From Spongilla lacustris (lineage: Eukaryota; Porifera; Demospongiae; Spongillida; Spongillidae), in the NCBI GenBank assembly GCA_949361645.1, contig OX442421.1, positions 4,941,320 to 5,005,319 of the forward strand: a stretch of 64,000 bases of DNA, read 5' to 3'. The translations under genes and the position numbers were made by a program. This document shows, one piece after another, positions 1 to 11,200 of the stretch. A model generated the notes under the pieces. The model saw only the letters and a list, made by a program, of their open reading frames with translations, was not told where the DNA came from and ran no database searches. Position 1 is the first letter of the stretch, and every line of letters begins with the position of its first letter.

Positions 1-20
1 ACGCAAAAGACAACTTCATT

Positions 21-487
21 TTAATGTCTATTGTCCTGAATGTCCACCCGGGGGTACAATTGGACACCCGGGTGGACAGCAAAAAAAGTTTTTGCCGTTC
101 GGTCACGGAAGGGACCTGGCTGCATTTACATTTAACGGTACTGGCTTACAGAACAAGTCTTTTCAGGATTGGGCCGAGATAAGTAAGGCTTAAGTCCTTT
201 CAGTACTCGTAAAATGATCCGTGCTAGCGGACCTATCCATTACGCTCCGACCGATTCGCATGCGCGGAGCGTAATGGATAGGCCCGCTAGTACGGCTCGT
301 TCTACATGTACCATAAGGATTTAAGCCTTGCTTATCACGGCCCAATCCTGAAAAGACTTATACTATAAGCCAGTACCGTTAAATGCAACTAGGTCCCTTC
401 CATGACCGAATGGCAAAAACCTTTTTTGCTGTCCACCCGGGTATAAAATGGTACCCCCGGGTGGACATTCAGGACAATAGACATTAA
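21..487. mobile_element. Palindromic MITE (fold-back element), copy 1, TTAA-flanked
   Basis: The whole segment is one long imperfect inverted repeat. It opens with TTAA then TGTCTATTGTCCTGAATGTC and closes with the reverse complement followed by TTAA (484-487). The arms meet near 240-260 around a palindrome containing TCCATTACGCTC. There is no coding capacity. TTAA at both borders suggests the target preference of piggyBac-type transposases, but the termini are not ones I can assign to a known family. Copies 2 and 3 lie at 484-828 and 63107-63563. Confidence 0.85.
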
Positions 488-828
488 CGGTACTGGCTTA
501 CAGAACAAGTCTTTTCAGGATCGGGCCGAGATACGTAAGGCTTAAATCCTTTCGGTACACGTAAAACGACCCGTGCTAGCGGACCTATCAATTACGCTCC
601 GACCGATCCACATGCAAGGAGCGTACGCTAGCACGGGTCGTTTTACGAGTACCGAAAGGTTTTAAGCCTTAATTATCTCGGCCCGATCCTGAAAAGACTT
701 GTTCTGTAAGCCAGTACCGTTAAATGCAGCCAGGTTTCTTCCGTGACCGAACGGCAAAAACTTTTTTTGCTATCCACCCAGGTGTCCAATTGTACCCCCA
801 GGTGGACATTCAGGACAATAGACATTAA
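484..828. mobile_element. Palindromic MITE, copy 2, left end missing
   Basis: Same family as copy 1. It begins at an internal TTAA of the element (TTAACGGTACTGGC), exactly at the right-hand TTAA of copy 1, and runs to an intact right end with TTAA at 825-828. The outer left arm is absent, so the two copies share one TTAA. Insertion of copy 1 into copy 2 with loss of DNA, or recombination at TTAA, would both give this junction. Confidence 0.8.
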
Positions 829-959
829 GCTCAAATTCCTTATAAGCTCAGGTAACAAACATGGAGCTTATAAAGAGGGCAGACTGTAGTTACATCACAA
901 AATTTCCTCATTTCTACATCTCTTATCCATATACCCCTCAATTTTTCCTTCCTAATCTT

Positions 960-1435
960 CATGGCCTAATCTGGATGGACCAACACCACCTAATCCAGAT
1001 GGACCAACACCCCCTAATCCATATGTACATACAGCTCCTAATCCAGATGGACCAAAAACTCCTTATCTGGAGGGATCAACACCACTAATCTAGATGGACC
1101 CACTAATCTGGAGGGATCAACCCAACTAATCTAGATGGACCCCCCTAATCTGGAGGGATCAACACCACTAATCTAGATGGACCCCCTAATCTGGAGGGAC
1201 CAACACGACCTAATCCAGATGGACAACAGCCCCTAATCTGGAGGGGGAGGGACCCCTTAATCCAGATGGACCAACACCCCGTAATCCAGATGGACAACAG
1301 CCCCTAATCTGGAGGGGGAGGGACCCCTTAATCCAGATGGACCAACACCCCGTAATCCAGATGGACAACAGCCCCTAATCTGGAGGGGGAGGGACCCCTT
1401 AATCCAGATGGACCAACACCCCCTAATCCAGAGCA
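960..1435. repeat. Minisatellite, about 23-bp unit with 71-bp higher-order period
   Basis: Variants of CCTAATCCAGATGGACCAAC and TAATCTGGAGGGATCAACAC alternate across the segment. From about 1250 a block of roughly 71 bp (GGACCCCTTAATCC through the GGAGGGGGAG run) repeats almost exactly, giving a higher-order structure at the right end. Confidence 0.85.
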
Positions 1436-1899
1436 ACCAACTTCCACACTACTGAACTTTCTTCCATCACACAATTTGTGGACTGATAAAGGTCATTAAC
1501 AACCACCAACTTGGTGACAACTTTGCACCACAAGAACTGATAACCATATAAGGGAATATTGAACCAACTAACCTTCAAACGTCACCATACCAATGATACC
1601 ACATTTTGTTTTTCTTTTTCTGTTCCCCAATCTTCTCCTACCTTTTATCTTCCTACTTCATCTACCCATGTTATCCTATTCCTTTATCTACCCTACCAGT
1701 ACTGTGCTAGGTGGCTAGGTGTTTGATCCACATCAGATCTGCTGCACACATGTACATATAATTCCAATTAAAGCCCTAGCTGAATAAATTCTGGTGGGCT
1801 GGTGCATCCTGGGTGCCCCAGGCCTACTCTACCCATCTTTTGGTTCCCCTGTCTTCCCACCTTGGGTGCCAGATTATGGGCTGGCTGGGTTGGACTATG

Positions 1900-1927
1900 C
1901 CCCCCCCCCCCCCCCCCCCCCCCCCCC
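1900..1927. repeat. Poly-C tract
   Basis: An uninterrupted run of 28 C. The flanks (1436-2229) hold nothing else I recognise. Confidence 0.95.
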
Positions 1928-2229
1928 GCCCAACCAATACATCATGTAGGCAATCAATCAACTTGTCTCTCTCCCCCTTCCCTCTCTGACCAGATTGCCC
2001 TTGCCGCTTTTGTGTGCGTGAGGGTCTCTTCCCTGGAGTCTGTGGGGTCTCTCGATCCTTCGGAACTAACCTAACCTAAGCCCAGCGGCTTCGCTTGTCA
2101 ATCCTACTGGAAACGCAGAATCCATGTAGTGGCTGCGGGTGATAGGCGAATGCCCAATGCTCTTTCTCGGTTTTTATACCTTGGGAAAGGTCAAATACCC
2201 GCTACAAGTATACTAGTATGGTCCGGTAC

Positions 2230-2475
2230 TCATGTTACAATAATGATAGGCGCATGGCAATGTCGCTCACCTTTTACCTTGTAAACTTTAGTGGTTGCTG
2301 ATCCACTGGATACTAGTAGTTCTAGCGCTAAGTCGCTCTTTCTTACTTTCCCGTCCGTTTCTACCGGTATACAAGAAGTGGCATTAATTGGAAGCACCAG
2401 GCGCGTGTCTGTCGATGCAAATGGCTTCAGTCCTTTTGTTATTTTCACATTGCATGTACAGTCATTTCTACTATA
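2230..2475 (-). CDS. Possible internal exon, unrecognised
   Basis: On the minus strand an open frame of about 70 codons runs from an acceptor-like ATATAG near 2475 down to a good donor, AAAG|GTGAGC, at about 2272; reading on without splicing reaches a stop at 2230. The peptide includes LVLPINATSCIPVE and LALELLVSSG. I do not recognise it and found no neighbouring exon with matching phase. It could be one exon of a gene that is otherwise outside my recognition, a decayed copy, or chance. Confidence 0.2.
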   Translation of the reverse strand, partial: YSRNDCTCNVKITKGLKPFASTDTRLVLPINATSCIPVETDGKVRKSDLALELLVSSGSATTKVYKVKGERHCHAPIIIVT

Positions 2476-2765
2476 TCAGTACAACATCAATCCATGTGAC
2501 TGCAGTGGCATTTCGTTCACACCCGTACCCGCGTCCCGTTTGACGTTGTTATCACATGTGCACGTGCATGCGATAAACTCGTGCCCAGACCCCCGCCACT
2601 AACATCTAAAAGGAATGGTTATGTTCAATAAATTTGTTTACCTTTAATCCTTCAAGTTGGACAGCACTGCACTCATAATTTGCTCCTACCATGTGCCATT
2701 CACATATGGCACTCCACGCGCGTGTGGTCTTTTCCCAGGAGACGTCCAGTTGAGTAGCGGATGCA

Positions 2766-3520
2766 CAGAGGCGTAGGAACATATTTAAGATTGGGGGGCC
2801 GTCTTTGTAAAAATTATTAGCTACATTTTAAATTGCCAGTCATATGCATCTACATGCATATGTAGCTGACAACCAGTTCAATGCGGTCCATGATTGTGAT
2901 ATATAAATGTAGCCAAACATATTAAAAACCTAAATAGCAATGTTAATTGAATTGTTGTTTATTGGTGCTACTTGTTTGATCCAAAGAAATTAATCCTTCT
3001 GTCATTTGCTGTTGAAAAACTCTTCTAAGTTGGTTTCATCAGTTAATTCTTTATAAATATGCAAAAGCATAACATTGTTTAGCCTCTCGATCTCTTGTGC
3101 CACGATCTTAAATATGTTTTCATGTGCCATTGAATTGAAAATGTTCTCTCAGCAGTTGCCGAAGTTACAGGAATGGTCATATACAACTGCAGCAATGAAT
3201 GAACTTAGCTAAACATATTCTTGATCACAAGAGATTTATTGAATATATCACATATCGTACGAATTGAGGTCACACTCTTTAGTGAGTGGCCATATAATGC
3301 GTTAGACTTCACAAGATCTGGAAGCATGGATAGTTGTACCTGCATGCAGTCGCTCAAGGTTGAGATCTTTGGAATACAGTTTTGAGACTTCATCAGGTGT
3401 TGGACATGCTTGGCCAATGCAGGAGTTCAAAATAACTGCTTCAATCTTTGATGTAAGGCAAAAGCCTTTCTGGTCAAATCGCCTTGTTAATTCACCTAGT
3501 AAGCTCTCCATTACTTGAAA
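2766..3520 (-). pseudogene. hAT-family transposase, C-terminal part, frameshifted
   Basis: Minus-strand fragments in several frames line up as the end of a hAT (ZMYM1-like) transposase. In order they are GELTRRFDQKGF, PTPDEVSKLYSKDLNLERLH, MLPDLVKSNALYGHSLKS, then LQLYMTIPVTSATAERTFS (the hAT dimerisation region) and RLNNVMLLHIYKELTDETNL. At least two frameshifts separate these pieces. Near 2766 the sequence CAGAGGCGTAGGAAC resembles a hAT terminal inverted repeat of the CAGGGGCGTAG type; I do not see the partner end. It is a dead copy. Confidence 0.75.
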
Positions 3521-3597
3521 ATATTATACTCTTCTGGGTTTGAAAAAAATGATCCATCATCATACCTTCGTGGGATATTGCTATACCTAGGTAGATA

Positions 3598-3663
3598 GTC
3601 TCGTACCCAGACCCAAATAATCATCGTTACGTGCATTTGGGTCTGAGTACGAGATTACTAGGT
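3598..3663. repeat. Short hairpin: TCTCGTACCCAGACCC inverted repeat
   Basis: TCTCGTACCCAGACCCAAAT at about 3599 is answered by ATTTGGGTCTGAGTACGAGA about 25 bp later. The same arm sequence starts a larger inverted-repeat element near 60909, so this is probably a short member of that MITE family. Confidence 0.7.
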
Positions 3664-6600
3664 ACAGCTGGTGATTCTGTTTTACCATCATGCAGCATTT
3701 AACATTAAGCTTTGAAATGCTGCTAAATCTCACTGTCGGACATAAAAGACTTTAGCTAAGTTGACTGCATCTTGACTTGTGCTGTCATATCATTGTTTTG
3801 AAGTGTTATGGACAGCTGCTCTGATGCACTGAACACTAAATGTGCAAGTTTTAAGCCAAAAATTTTCCCTTAATGCATGAAATGTTAATCCTACAGCTTT
3901 TCTATCATATTTCGTGCCCAAATTTAATAGAGCATATATACGGTCCAATAACAATTCAATTTTTTTTTAACCGGTACAGTACAGAGCGCGGGTAATGAAA
4001 TGTCGTACAGTTACGGGTACTAACTACTAAGTACAGGTGAGTTAAACTAAACTAAAAGGGATAACATTGGGGGGGCCGAAGTATACGTCGGCGGTCGGCC
4101 CCCCCACCTATAAGATTGGGGGGGGGGGGGGGGGGGGGGGGGGCCAAAGCCCCCTCTGCCCCCCCAGTTCCAACTGATCCAGCATGATCAGTAGGGGGAG
4201 GGACTGAAAGCTAGGGGAGGGGCGGATTTGTAGGCGGAGCCGCCCTAGGGAGGGGGCGGGAGGGGACATGGGGGAGCGCTGCATCGGGGTTTGGGGCAGA
4301 GCCCTAGAAGCCAACGCTTTTTTTGCTTTGGAAACCCCTCCAAACCAGAGATTATATATTATCTCTGTCCAAACCTACGCAAAAATATATATAATGGACC
4401 CTTCTCGCGTAAGATCAGGAATGTGATAGCAAGGCTCAGGCTTTGAGTCATATCGCTGTGGGCTGCTTCCGGATGCCGTTTTCGCTTGGTTGTGGTTGCC
4501 TCCGGATGTGCTAAACAAAACAAAATACAAACTGAAACTGAACAAAGTACGACATTGAGACTCAGAGCCTCTGCATGTTTAATTTAACCTTTACGCGGTT
4601 CTCTGCCGCGCCGCGCCGTCAAACGATCAATAAAACGAATGCAATTAACGACTTTTAACAGATAATCACGCATGCATACATACTATGAATATTTAATTTG
4701 TCAAGGTTAATGGGCCCTCCCCCCTTCTTGGATGCGCTACTGGCTGCTGGACCAGAACCTCTCTATCTGAGCTGCTCTTCTTTTCACCAACTTGTCTTCT
4801 TCCTTCAACAAACAAGACCGTAGGCAAGGGTGCTTGTGGCCATTGGGAATATTGAACACTGACCCCAAATGGGAGACCTTTAAAAAAGAAATACCGGTTT
4901 TTAATGGGTAGTATTGACAGTATAACGCGAAGTATAATGTATAAGTATCCATGTAATGCATTGATAATTAAAATTAAGACTAGGAGTAGAATCCTCTACC
5001 CCAACTCTGTTGCAATCCCAGAATCACACAGTGATGAATATGCACATGTACTCAACAGCCTACCACATGCATCGCTCTGTTTTTGGCAATTGTGAGGGTT
5101 AATGTGGTTCTATATATTCAACATATCCTGCCAGTAGCACTGAATCAGCCCAAACTTGATTTTCCTAAGCGTACTTTTGAGTCACCACATTCTGCAACAT
5201 GGTATTGTCACTATACTGCAAATAAGTTGATTGCTATGTCCAAACAAAAATTTTCTTCACAACACTGTTTAGACCACATTCAGTTATCAAGATCTGTTAG
5301 TTTACTCTTCAAACTGGACTTTTGGTTTGAAGTTTGAACCAATCATTTAGGATTGGAAAAAATTATGGAATTCGAACTTACAGCCATATGCTCCAGCATC
5401 CTAAGTTCCAAACTAGGTGTTTGCTGCTACGCATGAATTTTTGGAACATGATCATGATGTACATTTGAAATATTATATCACTTACATGAACTTGGCTTCA
5501 GTTTATCTTGCCCATTCATTCCACACATGAACAAAAATTCATTAAAGGTCAACTGATCCCTACCTAGAAAACAATATTTTATTGTTTAGATAAATGTTGG
5601 TTTGAAATCTTGGTTTGTCTTCAAGCCACTCACACTTTAAACCAATGGATTGAAAACTTTTGGCTTGACATACTAACCAACTTTTTTTTTCAGGTGCATG
5701 TACCAAATGGTCCGAGGAGATTATAACATCCTCTGCTTTTATTGTGCATGGCTGTTTAAAACTGAACACCAGGAACAGAGCCCATTCTCCTCAACTGGCA
5801 TGGGTTCAATAAAAGGCAATTGCAAAATTCATATGGACAGTCTGTAAGCCACCACCATGCAGCAATGATTCAATGGATATTGATCAGTTAAAAAAATGTG
5901 TACTGTTTGTCTGAGGAGAGGGCTAAAAATTGAAATGCCCTATGACCCATTCTTTTGTCAATTCATGGCTGAGAAGCACAATAGGCTGAACTGGTGCATG
6001 GTTCTACACTAATGCCCACAAGACTAAAACATATCTCTTAGACCTTAAAAGATTCAAGCTGGCAGTAAATTTATATGCAGTTTGTGTAACAATTATTTTG
6101 ATATTTTGCCTTCAATATTTTTTCTACAATTACTTATTGTAGAAGTATACAATTAATTGAAACTACTACTATTATCTTTCCCCGCCTTTCCATTTTTTAG
6201 CACCCTTAAAGAAAAGAAAAAAAGTTGCCTACGGCTCTGACAAAAAACAAAGGCAGTCGCTTTAAACAGAAACTCATTAATGTCTTATGTGACTTGTGGT
6301 CCAAGAACAAATTTAAAACACTTTGGAGCCTTGCCAAAGAACCTGCTGTTCCTGTGGCACATGGCTCCCACTAATTTCATGAAAATGAAAAGAGACAGAC
6401 TGAATCAGCAGTTTCCATGGCCAGAGCTGGCCTGTTAGCCATCTTCTGTCTTCTGGACTAGCTCCCAATATGGATGCCACATGGCAGCTCTTATTGTACA
6501 AACACCCTAGCTGCCTGCCTTCCTGTAGCTCCATACATATACTAATTTAAAATTATTAATATTGTACATACTTATAATAAAATTATATACTAAAAACCCA
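3664..6600. other. Intergenic, no gene recognised
   Basis: The only clear structure is a 26-base poly-G tract at 4118-4143. Short open frames on both strands (for example minus 4961-4737) lack recognisable domains or codon structure. I see no RNA gene. Confidence 0.5.
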
Positions 6601-6639
6601 TAGTCTGGGTACCAACCCTTACATAATTATTTTTCAAGG

Positions 6640-7330
6640 TCCCTTACAAGTCATATTTCAAAGTATTGATAAAGAGACCTATTGGAGGACCAAGCTGTTT
6701 AATAATACCGAGTGCCTGTCTTGCAAGCTCCCTGTTTTGACCCAGCAATGATCCAGCCATCCGTGTACCAGGAGTGAAATGAAAAATTCAGTCAGCTGCA
6801 ATAGCAGTAACCACCTTATGGAGAAAGCAAGGGTCACAATGGGTCTCCCTGCTGGATTCCAGACTCATCTGGAACTCAATGTACCCATGGCGGACAACAG
6901 TAAGGGGTGATCACCGTAACACCAAGCTGCCCATTGGAAGAGCTCAGAAAAGTTTGCCTTGCATTCATCAAGGAGAGCTTGGTGATAAACAAGATTAAAA
7001 GCATTCCACAGGTCAATCTTCATCAATAAATCATCATCATTCCCATAGTCTTCAACACAGATGCCTAACCCATGTATAATCTTCTCAACCCCATATGGAC
7101 AGGCAACACCCAGTTGGTGTGGAGAAAAAAAAATCAGATGTCTTGTCCTTTGATGACAGCACATAGGCATTTTTCCCATCAACCTACAGCATATACCCCC
7201 AATAGTGATTGTACTAATGTCTGGTGGACAAACAGGCTTTTTCAGCTTGTTTGGCACAGTCAAAGAGCCACCAGCAAGGTAGGTGGACACTGAGAGGGTA
7301 CTTTAATTACCTGATGCCGGGAGGTTGGCC
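6640..7330 (-). pseudogene. Retrotransposon reverse transcriptase fragment, broken
   Basis: The minus-strand frame 7290-6865 contains HQLGVACPYGVEKIIHG followed by MKIDLWNAFNLV, the RT motif A with its first catalytic Asp (K-x-D-x-x-NAFN). After a stop and frame change comes SGIQQGDPL, the RT motif B, then LHKVVTAIAAD, and in another frame WYTDGW, a decayed form of the Y-x-D-D motif C, followed by LGPPIGLFINT. Motif order is right for a reverse transcriptase. The stops, the frame changes and the loss of the second Asp of YxDD show it is inactive. I cannot assign it to an LTR, LINE or DIRS family. Confidence 0.8.
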
Positions 7331-7427
7331 GTGTCTCAAAATGTACTGAAAATAGGTGTGGACAAAGGGATAGTAGCATCATCCAACAGGTCCTTAAGCC
7401 TGAAGGACCTACCGCAGTGTCTTTAGG

Positions 7428-7456
<29 letters not shown>
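7428..7456. repeat. Poly-A tract
   Basis: A run of 29 A near the RT fragment. It does not carry an obvious target-site duplication that would mark it as the tail of a retroposed copy. Confidence 0.9.
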
Positions 7457-7458
<2 letters not shown>

Positions 7459-7742
7459 TAAAATGACTACACACAAATCTTCTATATCAGTACATCAACC
7501 CATGGCCATTCACTATGCATAATTGCACGCCAGATGGTTCGTAAATTATTCGGCAAGGTTTTTGAACTACTACAGTGGTGAGCTATGCTTGGCCATAAAT
7601 AAATAAATAAAATCAAACTGATGGATGAGCTGTGCATGAATTATTCTCGTTGGGATTAACCCTAGGACAGAGCACGTGATTAATATAAAATACAAGCCTG
7701 CTCTGCGCATCTGCAAGGATATTTTGTAGTCAATAGTTGCGG

Positions 7743-8190
7743 ATGGGTTTGTTGAGCCTTTTGAAGCGAAGCAAGATCATCTTCATCTTGCTGGTCTTCA
7801 CCTTCATCATGAGCGGCTTGATCGTCAACTGCTTACAATTTCTCACCCTTCCCCTGTACTTCGCCAACAAACGTCTCTTCCGTATTATCAATGCCAAGCT
7901 GGTCTACCTGCACTGGTGCGGTGAGTGGACCCATGACAACCGTAATTTCTGCGTCCCTCGCCCCATTTTCAGGCCTCTAAATGTTGCCTGCCCCTCCCAT
8001 TTTCAGTTCTTCCGTGGAGTCTTCAATCCTGGGCAAACTACGATATACGGATTTTTGGCAACCAGGAGGCCGTGGATCGCTATGGCAACAAGGAACACGC
8101 GCTGTGTTTGCTTAACCACCACGGCGACTTGGACTGGATGATTGGGTGGTGTATAGTAGAGAGACTTGGAATGTTAGGGGTGAGAGCTTC

Positions 8191-8246
<56 letters not shown>

Positions 8247-11200
8247 TTGTATATTTAATATTAGTTGATCTTGAACGAGTGAATCGGAGTGATTTGTTTT
8301 TGTTTCGAAAGGCACAGCCGGGTCAATAATATATCTGTGCACCGCAACTCATGTTAGAGAAAAACTGCAGTTTGTATCACTAAGCATGCTTCTGCAAGGG
8401 AACAGAGGTGTTTATGCAGTGAATGTTAAAGAGTGCCTACTGTATATTTTGCTGTTGTCTTTAAAAAAAACTGCATGTTTTTATTTATATTTATAAATAT
8501 ATATTTACCCTTGATGTTTTCTGTGCAAGCAGGGTGTGAAAGCCATTATGAAGGATGTGGCCAAGTACCTCCCAGGGATAGGCTGGAGCTTCGTCTTCAT
8601 GGAGTATCCTTTTCTCAAGAGGCAGTGGGAAACTGACGAGAAGAGGCTGGAAGCGGCCTGCAAGAACCTCTTGGACTACCCAGTTCATATGCCGGTATGT
8701 GCGAGTGAAGGTGGAGGGGATCGTGCACTGATTTGCTGTTTGGACGGTCCAATAACTTTTATGTTTGAACAGTTCAGTATCATTATGTTCGAACAGTTCA
8801 GTAAATTAAGGATTGCAGGTGCCTGCTGTTGGCCTACTCTGCGCTCTCTCTCTCTCTCTTTATCATCTCCATGCAGTTGTGTTTGTTTGCAGAAGGCACT
8901 CGCTTCACGAAGGAGAAGTACCTTAGGAGTGTCGAGTTCTCAAAGTCTCGTGGCCTCCCTGTTCTGAAGCACCATCTCTTCCCGAGGACCAAGGGGTTTT
9001 GTTTGCTTATGAAGTACATGAAGGGTGCCAGTGAGTTTGCCTTCCCTCGCATGTGTGCATCTAAACGTATATTTGTGGCCACAGACATACAGTCTGCATG
9101 GTTTCAATACATGTGTACCTAGCTCATAAGGACAGCAATTGTTCCATTGCTGCCCCATGCTAGGTCTGTGCTTACAGAAATGTAAGGGTCACCTTTATTG
9201 CAGGTGGCCTCTTTAGATCAATCAGCAGCCACTCGTGTATGGTAATATTGGTCACTCAAGATGGAGGGTGGATATTGGGAGGGGGGGTAAGGAATGGAAC
9301 AGATAGTTGGAGGTAGGGGGGTGGAAGGATGGAAGCTGGCAGATAGAGTGGAGGATGGGGAGGAGATAGTGGAGGAAGGGGAGGAGATATGGAGGATGGG
9401 GAAAGGATAATGGAGGATGGAGAGGAGATAGTGGAGGATAGGGAGGAGATAGTGGAGGATAGGAGGAGATAGTGGAGGATGGGGAGGAGATAGGGGAGGA
9501 TGGGGAGGAGATAGTGGAGGATGGGGAAGAGATGGTGGAGGATGGGGAGGAGATAGTGGAGGATGGGGAGGAGATAGTGAAGGATGGGGAGGAGATAGTG
9601 GAGGATGGGAACTGGCAAATAGTGGAGGATGGGAAGGAGATAGTGGAGGATGGGAACTGGCAAATAGTGGATGGAGTGGAGGAGAATGAGATTAAGCTCT
9701 GCAATGGTTTCTTTGGTTGGCTGGTCTGCTATTTTTGCTGATATTAATAGGTTCACCTTTTGATTTGTCCACTAAAGGCCAACATGCATGAGTTGGGGTG
9801 GTCTGTAGGCCCAGCAGCCATATGCCATGCAGTTAGTTTAATGATGAATGGTATAGCAGGTGTGGCTCAACAGAAGGTCACCTTTTATAGCCACACCCAT
9901 GTAGAAGGTCACCCCACTGATTAGAATGACAAAATAAAATGTCATGAGTCTGGAGGGGTCTTTAGCACAATGGGAAGGTCACCCTAGAGAAAAAGGTATT
10001 GTCTACTGATACCCATTGTTCTGATATAACTGGAATCTCCTTGATGTATGTAATGGGTTGACAATGCAGACACATTGTCTTGGAGTCAATGTTAGCAAGT
10101 TCTACTTTTATGTTTGCTTAAACCATAAATGAGCAAAGTAGGTACCAATCTAACCAGGCAGCTTGTGGGTGGGCTATTATGACGAGATGGAAAGACTATA
10201 GTTCTGATTTGCATTGCACACAAAGCGACTCCAGAATAGAAATACGTACACCTCAAGAATGTTTCTTTGGATGTTCATGCTTTAATGCCAGATTTGGGAA
10301 TTACTGCACTGATGTCCTTCCTATGGTTACAATGCACTTGCACTTGACACGGAACTGTCTCTGATTGGCCAGCACTTTAGTTGTACTTTGGCCATTGTAT
10401 GAGTGAACTGAATGATCTAAGCTGATGTCTGCATCATGTCCAGATTGGCTAATGAAATGCATGCAGCATCGGCTCTGAAGTCACCATAATATACATATTT
10501 GTTAAACACTGAATTATTGGACAGTTTGCATATTATATATCAATGTCAGTTTGGAAGAAGACTTCACTGCTTGTGCTTGTCATCCCTCGCCCCCTCAGTA
10601 CCAGCCATTTATGACATCACCATTCGCTGTCCGGATGTGCCTGAGCAACCAACTCTGATGGACGTCATGAATGCCAAGCCTTGCCGCGCTGACGTCCACT
10701 TCAGGTAGCTTAAAGTAAACTATTTAATTGTGGCACTTGTTTCGTTATTTGCTCACAACCTACAAGAATGTTTCAAAACTATGCTCCCTGATTGCAAATA
10801 AATGTTTCCCAGTGTCATGGAGTGGAATCTGTGATGTTTCCAAGAGTAGCCTTGCCAGTATCTGCATGGATGTCTGTGTAATGACTTGATTGCATCTGCA
10901 CATTCATAAAGCAGTGTAATGAACACAGCGTTGTGTTGAAATTAGCTTCTTTTTTCTGTTAGGCTCTAATCAGGCACATACATGTACTGTAGAGTATGTC
11001 AAGTACATGTAAGCCCCCCCCCCTCGCCACCCCCACCAAAAAAAATATAGCTTGGGTTTAAATAAGCGTATCGTCGTAACCATTAACGCTAGCGCGTACC
11101 TGTTTCAACATTCCTGGAAAGAAATGGTGCTCTAACAAGATTTTGATGAACGGCGCGCAGCAGCGCTCGAGATTACGAATTGGCACTCGTTCAAACACGA

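Noticed and set aside
4737..4961. Minus-strand frame ending LVKRRAAQIERFWSSSQ
   Set aside because: Looks protein-like but I could not match it to a family or find splice partners, so it is not listed as a gene.
9252..9756. Ile/Ser/Pro-repeat frames of 150-166 codons (-)
   Set aside because: Shadow of the 21-bp minisatellite in AGPAT intron 4.
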